A stretch of 6,969 nucleotides of DNA from JAXDLH01 sp034666705 (lineage in GTDB: Bacteria > Chloroflexota > UBA6077 > SHYK01). Shown here in pieces: positions 1-5,030 of the stretch (positions are counted from its first letter, which is position 1; each line of letters opens with the position of its first letter). The notes under the pieces are model-generated. The model made no database searches, was not told the DNA's origin, and worked only from the letters and a program-made list of their open reading frames with translations. Both the position numbers and the translations under genes were made by a program. The DNA lies in the NCBI GenBank assembly GCA_034666705.1, contig JAXDLH010000110.1, forward strand, positions 1 through 6,969. The letters are read 5' to 3'.

Positions 1-16
1 CCGCCGCCGGTGCTGG

Positions 17-40
17 CCCCAGCTAGGCTCGCGGCTGGGG
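17..40. repeat. Stem-loop beside left-edge repeat
   Basis: CCCCAGC at 17-23 is the exact reverse complement of GCTGGGG at 34-40, with a 10-nt loop. It overlaps the start of the repeat arm at 37-60. It may be the core of an element whose other arm lies left of the window. There is no T-run after it, so a terminator role is not supported. Confidence 0.5.
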
Positions 41-60
41 ACGAGCCCCCGCCCTACCGG
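37..60 (+). repeat. GC-rich repeat arm, copy 1
   Basis: Positions 38-59 match the reverse complement of 142-163 at 20 of 22 bases; the shared ends read GGGAC and CCCTACCG. This looks like the right arm of an element that begins outside the window. It is one of three copies in the first 225 bases. Confidence 0.6.
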
Positions 61-141
61 CAAACTCGTGACCAACTTCCGCCGCGTTGTATTAGTGGAT
101 CAGTGCGCATGATCGGAGCCTTGGCGCAGATTCCGTCGTTT

Positions 142-223
142 CGGTAGGGCGAGGGCTTGTCCCTCGCCGCATCGCCCCGGGCCACCGGCGCCGGGCGGGA
201 GGGGACAAGCGCCTTCCCTACCG
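142..223. repeat. 82-bp inverted-repeat intergenic element
   Basis: The left arm at 142-163 begins CGGTAGGG and ends GCTTGTCCC. The right arm at 202-223 begins GGGACAAGC and ends CCCTACCG. The arms are reverse complements at 18 of 22 positions, with the mismatches clustered in the middle, and enclose a GC-rich core of about 38 nt. The symmetry stops exactly at the outer CGGTAGGG/CCCTACCG ends, and I see no flanking target duplication. The layout resembles a small palindromic repeat or MITE-like unit; no transposase is nearby. Similar short GC-rich inverted repeats are, from memory, common between genes in Chloroflexota, but that is not tested here. Confidence 0.6.
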
Positions 224-357
224 GATGCAGGCCATGCCCGGAGGAACTGACCTACTGGGTGGGCAACCCAGCGGCCCGGCTTGTCAGTATCCTGCCGACT
301 GTGCGTTCGCAGCCCTTATGGCGATAGCATGTACCCCGCTCGCCCGGTCGGCGTGGC

Positions 358-366
358 TGGTATCAT
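358..366 (+). promoter_or_regulatory. Possible extended -10 box
   Basis: TGGTATCAT matches an extended -10 pattern (TGN then TATNNT). It lies about 48 nt upstream of the ribosome binding site of the DUF4287 gene and would serve that gene and the isomerase-like gene after it. No good -35 box is found 16-18 bp upstream, so this is only a candidate. Confidence 0.22.
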
Positions 367-413
367 GGCCAAACCGAGGCGCGGTGCTCACGCCACCGTG
401 TCGGTCATTCGCC

Positions 414-421
414 GAGAGGAG
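414..421 (+). promoter_or_regulatory. Ribosome binding site, DUF4287 gene
   Basis: GAGAGGAG lies 4 nt before the GTG at 426-428. It supports this GTG rather than the upstream ATG at 225 as the true start. Confidence 0.65.
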
Positions 422-425
422 CGCA

Positions 426-635
426 GTGACTTTCCAGGCCTATATTGACAACATCCACGCCAAGACCGGAAAGACCCCTGAGGATTTCAAGGCGCTGGCC
501 GAGGAGAAGGGGTTGCTGCGGCCAGGCGTGAAGGCGGGCGAAATTGTGGCCTGGCTGAACCAGGACTTCGGACTGGGGCGGGGGCACGCGATGGCGATCG
601 TTGAAACCCTGCGTCCATACCTGAACAAGAAATAA
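426..635 (+). CDS. DUF4287 domain small protein
   Basis: A 69-residue protein of unknown function. The whole length fits the DUF4287 family of small proteins: an N-terminal helix reading TFQAYIDNIHAKTGKTPEDF (residues 2-21), then a GVKAGEIVAWL segment (34-44) and a DFGLGRGHAMAI signature (47-58). It has no signal peptide, membrane segment or catalytic motif, so it is probably a soluble helical protein. The start is a GTG preceded by GAGAGGAG; the longer open frame reaching back to 225 passes through unconserved sequence. The next gene begins 29 nt downstream on the same strand, so the two may share a transcript, although no functional link is known to me. The family call is firm; the function is unknown. 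Confidence 0.85.
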   Translation: MTFQAYIDNIHAKTGKTPEDFKALAEEKGLLRPGVKAGEIVAWLNQDFGLGRGHAMAIVETLRPYLNKK

Positions 636-654
636 GCCTACACAGTCTCGGCAC

Positions 655-659
655 GGGAG
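655..659 (+). promoter_or_regulatory. Ribosome binding site, racemase-like gene
   Basis: GGGAG lies 5 nt before the ATG at 665-667 and supports that start. It sits in the 29-nt gap after the DUF4287 stop codon. Confidence 0.6.
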
Positions 660-664
660 TATCG

Positions 665-1402
665 ATGTATGGCACCCGCGCGCGCATTGCGTACACGTCA
701 CCGCCGATTGTCACCGAGGTCTTTCCGTACGAGTTCTATAAGATCGCGCCGCCCGGCGTGACGCTTGCGCTCACGACGCTCATGGTCGCGCGCCACACTG
801 CAGAGTCCGGTGAGGCCGAGGAGAGCTGGAACCACACGCTGCGCGCCGCCCGGGAGATGGCGCGCGCCGGGGTGAGCATTATCGTGCTCGGCGGCACGCC
901 GGTGACCCACCAGTTGGGTGCGGCGAAGGCGGGTGAGGTGCTGCGCGACCTCGAGCGGGAGTGCGGCGTCCCGGTCACCAACAGTACTACGGCGTACCGC
1001 CAGGCAGTGCGCACGCTCGGCACGAAAGTGCTCGGTACGGTCGGGTACCAGTCACCGCCGGGTGCGGTCGACAACATCAGCCCCGCCGAGGGAAACCTGG
1101 ACGGTGACGGCGTGCGTCAGGCCGGGGCGAAGTACGCAGGTTACCCCTTCATCGACGTGGCGCGCATCCCAGCCGAGGTGCCGCTTCGCCTGGCTCGCGA
1201 GTTGAAGCAGGAACACCCGGAGATCGACACGATCCAGCTCGGGTCGCCGCACTGGGCTACGGGTGGCATCGTCCAGCCGCTCGAGGACGAGCTAGGCGTG
1301 AACGTCATCCAGGGCAGCCAGGCGATCATCTGGTGGGCGCTGCGCAGCCTCGGCATCGACGTCCGCATCCCTGGCTACGGCCGTCTCCTCCGCGACTTTT
1401 AA
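665..1402 (+). CDS. Asp/Glu racemase-superfamily protein (maleate isomerase/arylmalonate decarboxylase-like), catalytic Cys pair absent
   Basis: A 245-residue soluble protein of usual length for the maleate isomerase / arylmalonate decarboxylase branch of the Asp/Glu racemase superfamily. It shows two Rossmann-like halves: the N-half contains RIAYTSPP (7-14), the helix LRAAREMARAGVSIIVLGG (59-77) and T78-P79; the C-half contains KVLGTVGY (121-128), DTIQLGSPHW (188-197) and a closing GVNVIQGSQAIIWWALRSLG (211-230). Family enzymes act through cysteines placed after the first-half and second-half strands. Here those places read LGGTP and LGSPHW, with no Cys; the only cysteine is C100, in a loop-like CGVPVTN segment. 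Racemase or isomerase chemistry by the two-Cys mechanism is therefore doubtful, and substrate and reaction are unknown. It may be a divergent decarboxylase or binding protein. It may be co-transcribed with the DUF4287 gene upstream. Confidence 0.7.
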   Translation: MYGTRARIAYTSPPIVTEVFPYEFYKIAPPGVTLALTTLMVARHTAESGEAEESWNHTLRAAREMARAGVSIIVLGGTPVTHQLGAAKAGEVLRDLERECGVPVTNSTTAYRQAVRTLGTKVLGTVGYQSPPGAVDNISPAEGNLDGDGVRQAGAKYAGYPFIDVARIPAEVPLRLARELKQEHPEIDTIQLGSPHWATGGIVQPLEDELGVNVIQGSQAIIWWALRSLGIDVRIPGYGRLLRDF

Positions 1403-1403
1403 C

Positions 1404-1439
1404 GGTTCGTCTGAAAGCAGATGCAAGGGATCGTGCACC
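1404..1439 (+). repeat. 36-bp imperfect direct repeat, copy 1
   Basis: This copy begins GGTTCGTCTG and ends CGTGCACC. It matches the second copy at 1474-1509 in 30 of 36 positions without gaps. It starts one base after the stop codon of the racemase-like gene. Confidence 0.7.
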
Positions 1440-1463
1440 CGCCGGGTAGAACGGCGGGTGCGC
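1433..1463. repeat. Strong GC stem-loop between the repeats
   Basis: GCACCCGCCG (1435-1444) and CGGCGGGTGC (1452-1461) are exact reverse complements with a 7-nt loop; a G-U and a G-C pair can extend the stem to 12 bp. The left arm overlaps the end of the first 36-bp repeat. No T-run follows on either strand, so it is not a standard intrinsic terminator, though it could mark the 3' end of the racemase-like transcript. Confidence 0.6.
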
Positions 1464-1473
1464 CAGAATCTGG

Positions 1474-1509
1474 GGTTCGTCTGGAAGCGACTGCAAGGGG
1501 ACGTGCACC
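1474..1509 (+). repeat. 36-bp imperfect direct repeat, copy 2
   Basis: Second copy, 70 bp downstream of the first, differing at six positions (unit positions 11, 16-18, 27, 28). The conserved blocks are GGTTCGTCTG, TGCAAGGG and CGTGCACC. No third copy is found at the same spacing on either side. Confidence 0.7.
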
Positions 1510-1646
1510 GTAAGCACGCAGACTGGTCCACGCCGTATGGCTGCGCGGAGCACGAGGCTCCAGGCTACAAGCCTATCATGGCGCTCTCACGCCGCGTCGC
1601 TATGGCCTTGGCGTCGAAGAGTACAGCGATGAGCCGGTCCTGAACT

Positions 1647-1674
1647 GGCAATCCGCGATTGGCAATCCGCAATC
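1647..1674. repeat. 14-bp tandem repeat
   Basis: Two adjacent 14-bp units, both starting GGCAATCCGC, agree at 12 of 14 positions. They lie just beyond the stop codon of the minus-strand transporter gene, so would be in its 3' untranslated region. AATC and GATT pieces allow only weak hairpins and no clear terminator. Confidence 0.6.
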
Positions 1675-1677
1675 ACG

Positions 1678-3306
1678 CTATTCCCCCATCGGTATGCGCG
1701 GCAGCGCGCCGGGGCCGGCTGCCGGCCGCGTGGCTCGCAAGAAGAACGACGGAACGAGGGCGAGCAGCGTCATCAGCGCGGTGATGCGGAAGACGTCGTC
1801 GAACGCCATGACGGATGCGGTGAGCTGGAGGTTCCGCACGAGCGCGAGCATGCCCATCGCCTGAGCTTGCGCCACGGTCCCGCCCTGCGTCGCCACCCAC
1901 TGCTGCACCTGAGCCAGCATCTGTTGGACGGGCACGCTATCCGGGGTCACGGTCTGCGCGAGCACGTTGTAGTGGTCAGCCGTTCGCGATTGCAGGAGTG
2001 TCACGAAGATCGCGGTGCCGAACGAGCCGAACACCTGCCGCGCCACATTGGTCAGCGACGAGGCGCGGCTCATGAGGTGCATCGGTACCGCATTCATCGC
2101 CGTCGTCATCGCCGGCATCATGACCATGCCGAGCGTCACGCCGCGCAGCGCGAGCCAGATGCGCAGCGTATTGTCCGGCGTGTCGAGGCTGAGGGCGGTG
2201 AATTGCCAGGTCGTCAGGGCGACGAGTGGCATGCCGATCAGCAGCATGGGGCGCGCGCCGAAGCGATCCACCAGCCGGCCGACGATCGGCATGGCTGGCA
2301 GCATCGCCAGCGCCTGCCACATCGTGAGCACCCCGGACTCGGCCGCGCCCAGGCCGCGGTAGCTCTGGAGAAATACGGGCAGGAGCAACTGCGCGCCGAA
2401 CAGGCCAGCGGTGAGCACGAAGTTCACCACCATCGCGATCGAGAACACGGGGTCCTTGAACAACCGCAAGTCGAGCAGCGGTTGGGGATCAGTCACCTCG
2501 ACCCAGATCCAGGCAAGCGTGGCGATGGTGCCGACCGCGAAGCGTACCAGCACCCCGGTGTCCATCCACCCGTAGCTGGCGGCGTCCGAGAAGCCCAGGA
2601 GCAGGGAGGCGAACCCCACCGCCGAGAGCACGAAGCCGCGCCAGTCGAAGCGGAGGCCCTTGATTCGCTCCGACTCGCGGAGCAGGCGCGCGCCAAGAAA
2701 GATGCCAAATAGGCCGATAGGCACGTTGAGCGTAAAGATCGCACGCCAGTCGAGGTACTCCACGATGTAGCCGCCAACGGTCGGGCCGAGCACGGGCGCG
2801 AGGATCAACGGCAGTCCGTAGAAGCCCATCACGGTGTTCCGCTCGCTGGGCGGCACGGTCTTGAACAACATCGTCATGCCAAGGGGACTCATCATCCCGC
2901 CGCCTAGCCCCTGGACCACCCGGAACGCAATCAGGCTGTTGTTATCCCAGGCGAGCGCGCACAGCGCTGAGCCGCCGGTGAAGAGCAGCATCGTGATCAG
3001 ATACAGCCGCTTCATGCCGAACGTGTCGGAGAGGTAGCCCGTCGCGGGAATGATCACCGCCAGCGCCAGCATGTAGCCGGTTAGCATGAGCTGCGCGCTG
3101 CTCACGCTCACGCCGAAGATGGTCGCGATCTTCGGCAGGGCCACGTTCACGATCGTGCTGTCGAGCATGATCATGAACGTCCCAACCACGCTGCAGAGCA
3201 GCACCTGCCACTTGTAGTCCAGGTGGAGACCACGGGCCCGCGCGAGTGTCTCCCGCAATGGCACAGCAATGCCGGCTCGGCCGATGGGTGGATTTATCGC
3301 CGCCAT
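1678..3306 (-). CDS. DHA2 family (EmrB/QacA) 14-TM drug efflux transporter
   Basis: A 542-residue inner-membrane proton-driven exporter of the major facilitator superfamily, DHA2 family, with full length for a 14-helix pump. Family motifs are in order: LDSTIVNVALP in TM1 (48-58), motif A GYLSDTFGMKR (90-100), motif B RVVQGLGGG (129-137), motif C GPTVGG (174-179) followed by DWRAIF (187-191 region), and the LDLRLFKDP loop (278-286). A Gln-rich extracytoplasmic loop (about 438-485) precedes the last helix, as in EmrB. It is the last gene of a marR-hlyD-pump operon and should work with the adaptor encoded just upstream. The ATG is preceded directly by an in-frame TAG, so no longer start exists. 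The ribosome binding site is poor (GGGAAACGG); a strong GC palindrome sits about 22 nt upstream. The exported compound cannot be predicted. Confidence 0.93.
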   Translation of the reverse strand: MAAINPPIGRAGIAVPLRETLARARGLHLDYKWQVLLCSVVGTFMIMLDSTIVNVALPKIATIFGVSVSSAQLMLTGYMLALAVIIPATGYLSDTFGMKRLYLITMLLFTGGSALCALAWDNNSLIAFRVVQGLGGGMMSPLGMTMLFKTVPPSERNTVMGFYGLPLILAPVLGPTVGGYIVEYLDWRAIFTLNVPIGLFGIFLGARLLRESERIKGLRFDWRGFVLSAVGFASLLLGFSDAASYGWMDTGVLVRFAVGTIATLAWIWVEVTDPQPLLDLRLFKDPVFSIAMVVNFVLTAGLFGAQLLLPVFLQSYRGLGAAESGVLTMWQALAMLPAMPIVGRLVDRFGARPMLLIGMPLVALTTWQFTALSLDTPDNTLRIWLALRGVTLGMVMMPAMTTAMNAVPMHLMSRASSLTNVARQVFGSFGTAIFVTLLQSRTADHYNVLAQTVTPDSVPVQQMLAQVQQWVATQGGTVAQAQAMGMLALVRNLQLTASVMAFDDVFRITALMTLLALVPSFFLRATRPAAGPGALPRIPMGE

Positions 3307-3328
3307 CTACCGTTTCCCGAAGCTGCTC

Positions 3329-3352
3329 CCCTCCCCCGAATTCGGGGGAGGG
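3329..3352. repeat. 24-bp perfect palindrome
   Basis: Each half is 12 bp: CCCTCCCCCGAA followed by its exact reverse complement, centred on GAATTC. As RNA it would form a 10-bp stem with an AATT loop, very stable from its GC content. No T-run follows on the minus strand, so it is not a typical terminator. It could stabilise the upstream message, attenuate the pump gene, or simply be a dispersed repeat; short C/G-rich inverted repeats of this flavour are, from memory, common in environmental bacterial genomes. Confidence 0.7.
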
Positions 3353-3357
3353 CTTGA

Positions 3358-3393
3358 GGGAGAGGGCCTAGTTCTGGGAGAGGGCCTGGTTCT
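3358..3393. repeat. 18-bp tandem repeat
   Basis: Two adjacent 18-bp units starting GGGAGAGGGCCT and ending GTTCT agree at 17 of 18 positions. They are purine-rich on the plus strand and directly adjoin the palindrome region, sharing its GGGAGAGGG-type sequence. Confidence 0.7.
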
Positions 3394-3405
3394 GGTCTGC
3401 AATTG

Positions 3406-4305
3406 CTACTCTCCCACGTGGACGCGCACGCTGACCGAGCCATTCAGGAGCGCCGTCTGTCCCTGGAGGTTCACGGCGATTCGCACGGGCACGAGCTGCG
3501 TCACCTTGGTGTAGTTGGCGGACGCGTTCGATTGCGGGATGAGGGAGAAAGATGCGGCGGTCGCGGGCGTGATCGCTTCGACGCGGCCCGGCACGCTCGT
3601 CCCGAGCGCATCCACGTGCACGTCCACCTCCTGCCCAACCTTGAGCCGCGCCACCTTGGTCTCCTCGATGTTCGCGTTGACCCAGAGGTGTGTGGGATCC
3701 ACCAGCGTGATGATTGGCTGGCCGGCGGTCACCGTGGAGCCCACCGCCCCCGGCTCCGCGATCACCACGCCGTCGATCGGCGCTGTTACCAAGACCCGCG
3801 TATCGCTATCGTCGAGGAACTCCATTCGCGGCGCTCCCGTCGGGGTAGTGCCAACCTGCGTCGGCAGCTCGACCTGGGCCAGCACGTCGCCCTTGTGCAC
3901 GGCGGCGCCAACTCGGGGCGTGAGGGATGCCACCCGACCGGGCGCGAGCGCGCCGACCTGCACCGGTGTGCCCGTCAACTGGGCATTGTCGGTCGAGACG
4001 TAGAGGAGCCCATCGCGGTAGAACGTAATGCCAATATAGGCTGCCACCGCCAGGACGACGAGCCCGACGGGGATCATGATGAGGCGCAGTTGGAGTCGGC
4101 GTCCCGGCTTGGGCGTGATGCTGGCAGCCGGGTCACCCTCGGCTGCGATCCCGACGGACCGGGGTGCGCCGCCACCGGGTGCTACGGGGCGAGCACGCTC
4201 CGGAGCTGCGGCTGGCCCGGCCTCGCGGACTGGGACTGTGGCAGCGCTCGGCGACCTGCCGGGGGTGGCCGCAGGTCCTGTGATCGGTGGATCCTGTACG
4301 TCCAT
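3406..4305 (-). CDS. EmrA/HlyD-type membrane fusion protein, hairpin-less
   Basis: A 299-residue periplasmic-adaptor-type subunit that works with the DHA2 pump encoded next. It has a Pro/Ala-rich cytoplasmic tail (1-70), one membrane helix (about 73-96), a YVSTDNAQL segment (102-110), a first lipoyl half (about 113-148), a short 22-residue linker, a second lipoyl half (171-205, TAPIDGVVIAEPGAVGSTVTAG), and a beta-barrel part ending with the EmrA-like NASANYTKVTQLVPVRI (260-276). Typical EmrA has a long coiled-coil hairpin between the lipoyl halves; here it is missing, which accounts for the short length and suggests no TolC partner. The start is the ATG at 4303-4305 because AGGAG lies 9 nt before it; the open frame extends 33 codons further without support. 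It lies 58 nt after marR in the same operon. Confidence 0.9.
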   Translation of the reverse strand: MDVQDPPITGPAATPGRSPSAATVPVREAGPAAAPERARPVAPGGGAPRSVGIAAEGDPAASITPKPGRRLQLRLIMIPVGLVVLAVAAYIGITFYRDGLLYVSTDNAQLTGTPVQVGALAPGRVASLTPRVGAAVHKGDVLAQVELPTQVGTTPTGAPRMEFLDDSDTRVLVTAPIDGVVIAEPGAVGSTVTAGQPIITLVDPTHLWVNANIEETKVARLKVGQEVDVHVDALGTSVPGRVEAITPATAASFSLIPQSNASANYTKVTQLVPVRIAVNLQGQTALLNGSVSVRVHVGE

Positions 4306-4314
4306 TGGTGGATT

Positions 4315-4319
4315 CTCCT
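4315..4319 (-). promoter_or_regulatory. Ribosome binding site, adaptor gene
   Basis: AGGAG on the minus strand, 9 nt before the ATG at 4303-4305. It decides this start against the upstream ATG at 4404, which would run into the end of the marR gene. Confidence 0.7.
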
Positions 4320-4363
4320 GATCGCCGCGCGAATGCGGGGCGTTGCCCTTCGTTTGCTGCGCC

Positions 4364-4825
4364 TTACTGCGCCGCGGCGACGGGAGCGCGCGTCTCTGAT
4401 CCAATGCCGGGCTCGATCATGATCTGGAGCAGGCGATTGAGCTCGGTAAGCTCATCGTCGGCGAGCCGCGCAAGTCGGGTCCGAATCCGCTCACGACTCC
4501 CGTCGCGCATCTGGCCGATGAGCGCCTCACCCGCCGCGGTGAGTCGCACGTAGGCGCGGCGTCGGTCGTTAGGGTCGTCATAGCGGTCCGCCAGCTCGAG
4601 GCGAACGAGCCGCTCCACGATGTGGCTCGCCGCCGGCAGCCCGATACCGAGCCGCTGGCCAAGCGCGCCGACGGTCGCCGGTTGGTCGATGGCGAGGGCG
4701 CAGGCCGCCTTGAACTGCGCCATCGTGAGGTCGACCTGCAGCCAGGAGTCGCCGAGCGCGGTTCTGAAGAACGCGCCCTGGCGAGTAATCAACTCGTCGA
4801 TCAGCGCATCCCGATTGAAGCCCAT
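4364..4825 (-). CDS. MarR family transcriptional regulator
   Basis: A 153-residue winged helix-turn-helix dimer-forming regulator of normal MarR length. Helices flank a DNA-binding core: ATVGALGQRLGIGLPAASHIV (50-70) carries the helix-turn-helix, and the wing reads YDDPNDRRRAYVRLT (82-96) with the family D-x-R-R pattern at D87, R88 and R89. N- and C-terminal helices (about 5-25 and 108-138) would form the dimer interface. MarR proteins usually repress their own efflux operon and are released by small phenolic or lipophilic ligands. Here the gene is first in an operon with an EmrA-like adaptor and a DHA2 pump, as in emrRAB, and a palindromic operator lies in its promoter. The start is the ATG at 4823-4825, placed by GGAGGAA; an ATG 17 codons upstream lies over the promoter -35 box and is excluded. 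Confidence 0.92.
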   Translation of the reverse strand: MGFNRDALIDELITRQGAFFRTALGDSWLQVDLTMAQFKAACALAIDQPATVGALGQRLGIGLPAASHIVERLVRLELADRYDDPNDRRRAYVRLTAAGEALIGQMRDGSRERIRTRLARLADDELTELNRLLQIMIEPGIGSETRAPVAAAQ

Positions 4826-4830
4826 GGTGG

Positions 4831-4837
4831 TTCCTCC
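4831..4837 (-). promoter_or_regulatory. Ribosome binding site, marR gene
   Basis: GGAGGAA on the minus strand, 5 nt before the ATG at 4823-4825. It is the strongest Shine-Dalgarno match in the window and fixes the start of the regulator. Confidence 0.8.
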
Positions 4838-4846
4838 GAATGGACG

Positions 4847-4876
4847 ATCATAGCGCGAGAAGTTACCAAATGTCAA
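4847..4876 (-). promoter_or_regulatory. Sigma70-type promoter of the marR-adaptor-pump operon
   Basis: On the minus strand a perfect -35 box TTGACA (4871-4876) is followed after 18 bp by TATGAT (4847-4852), one base off the -10 consensus. Transcription would begin near 4840, giving a leader of about 15 nt before the marR ATG. The region is strikingly AT-rich against its surroundings. Confidence 0.8.
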
Positions 4877-4879
4877 TCA

Positions 4880-4896
4880 ATTCGATCATATCGAAT
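4880..4896. promoter_or_regulatory. Putative MarR operator
   Basis: ATTCGAT and ATCGAAT form a perfect 7-bp inverted repeat around a 3-nt CAT centre. With a one-base bulge the symmetry extends to outer AATC and GATT. Size and symmetry fit MarR binding sites. It ends 3 bp from the -35 box, so a bound dimer would contact or block RNA polymerase. Binding by the adjacent regulator is inferred. Confidence 0.65.
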
Positions 4897-4907
4897 GATT
4901 TAAAGTG

Positions 4908-4916
4908 TTGATCGAA
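4908..4916. promoter_or_regulatory. Possible second operator half-site
   Basis: TTGATCGAA is nearly the reverse complement of the operator half TTCGATCAT at 4881-4889 (8 of 9 bases). A further CGATCATA at 4845-4852 overlaps the -10 box and repeats the operator bases 4883-4890 exactly. Several related half-sites thus surround the promoter. Confidence 0.4.
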
Positions 4917-5030
4917 AACGGACGCGGCGTCCCGGGTCGTGATGTTCCCTCAGAGCGCCACCGCGGCCGGGCGGAGCAAAGACCTCCCGCATCGGCGAGG
5001 AAAATGGTTGGGACGTCATTCTGCGGGGAG

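Larger units (their letters stand above)
1..425. other. Non-coding region with GC-rich repeats
   Basis: I see no convincing gene in this stretch. A plus-strand reading frame is open from the ATG at 225 through to the DUF4287 gene, but its first 67 residues look like nothing conserved, begin right after a repeat element and are far from any family start, so I treat them as non-coding. The stretch holds three related GC-rich repeat copies (37-60, 142-163, 202-223), a stem-loop at 17-40, a small stem-loop at 255-271 (CTGGGT, 5-nt loop, ACCCAG) and a possible promoter near 358-366. Confidence 0.6.
1403..1677. other. Convergent intergenic gap with repeats
   Basis: This gap separates the plus-strand racemase-like gene from the minus-strand transporter gene, whose 3' ends face each other. 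It holds a 36-bp imperfect direct repeat, a strong stem-loop, further small hairpin-forming stretches near 1549-1579 (GGAGC/GCTCC and AGGCT/AGCCT) and a 14-bp tandem repeat. A 61-codon open frame at 1458-1643 starts inside the stem-loop, has no clear ribosome binding site and resembles no family I know. Confidence 0.5.
3307..3405 (-). other. Spacer between adaptor and pump genes
   Basis: This 99-nt spacer lies inside an apparent operon, and a large part of it is occupied by repeats: a perfect 24-bp palindrome and an 18-bp tandem pair. The Shine-Dalgarno-like GGGGGAGG on the minus strand is locked in the palindrome and about 22 nt from the ATG, too far to act as a normal ribosome binding site. 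Confidence 0.5.

Noticed and set aside
87..113. Promoter-like TTGTAT and CATGAT boxes
   Set aside because: The spacing is only 15 bp, both boxes are weak, and over 300 nt with inverted repeats separate them from the first gene.
225..425. N-terminal extension of the DUF4287 protein
   Set aside because: The residues are unconserved, the frame begins at the edge of a repeat element, and a good ribosome binding site precedes the GTG at 426.
1433..1463. Intrinsic terminator for the racemase-like gene
   Set aside because: The stem is strong but no T-run follows on either strand, so it is recorded only as a stem-loop.
1404..1509. CRISPR-like geometry: two 36-bp repeats with a 34-bp spacer
   Set aside because: Only two copies with six mismatches, no third copy at the expected spacing on either side, the spacer itself is an inverted repeat overlapping the unit, and no cas gene is present.
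1474..1600. Possible T-box-like or other leader RNA (TGGTCCACGCCG segment)
   Set aside because: The T-box consensus is not met, no downstream aminoacyl-tRNA synthetase or amino acid gene exists, and the region faces the 3' end of a minus-strand gene.
1458..1643. 61-codon plus-strand open frame
   Set aside because: It starts inside the stem-loop, runs through the second direct repeat, has no clear ribosome binding site and resembles no family I recognise.
1867..2712. Long plus-strand frame antisense to the transporter
   Set aside because: The translation is low-complexity (His, Arg, Glu rich) and mirrors the MFS coding sequence in the opposite strand.
3403..4422. Long plus-strand frame antisense to the adaptor gene
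   Set aside because: Its His/Arg-rich translation is a GC-bias shadow of the adaptor gene, which has clear family motifs on the minus strand.
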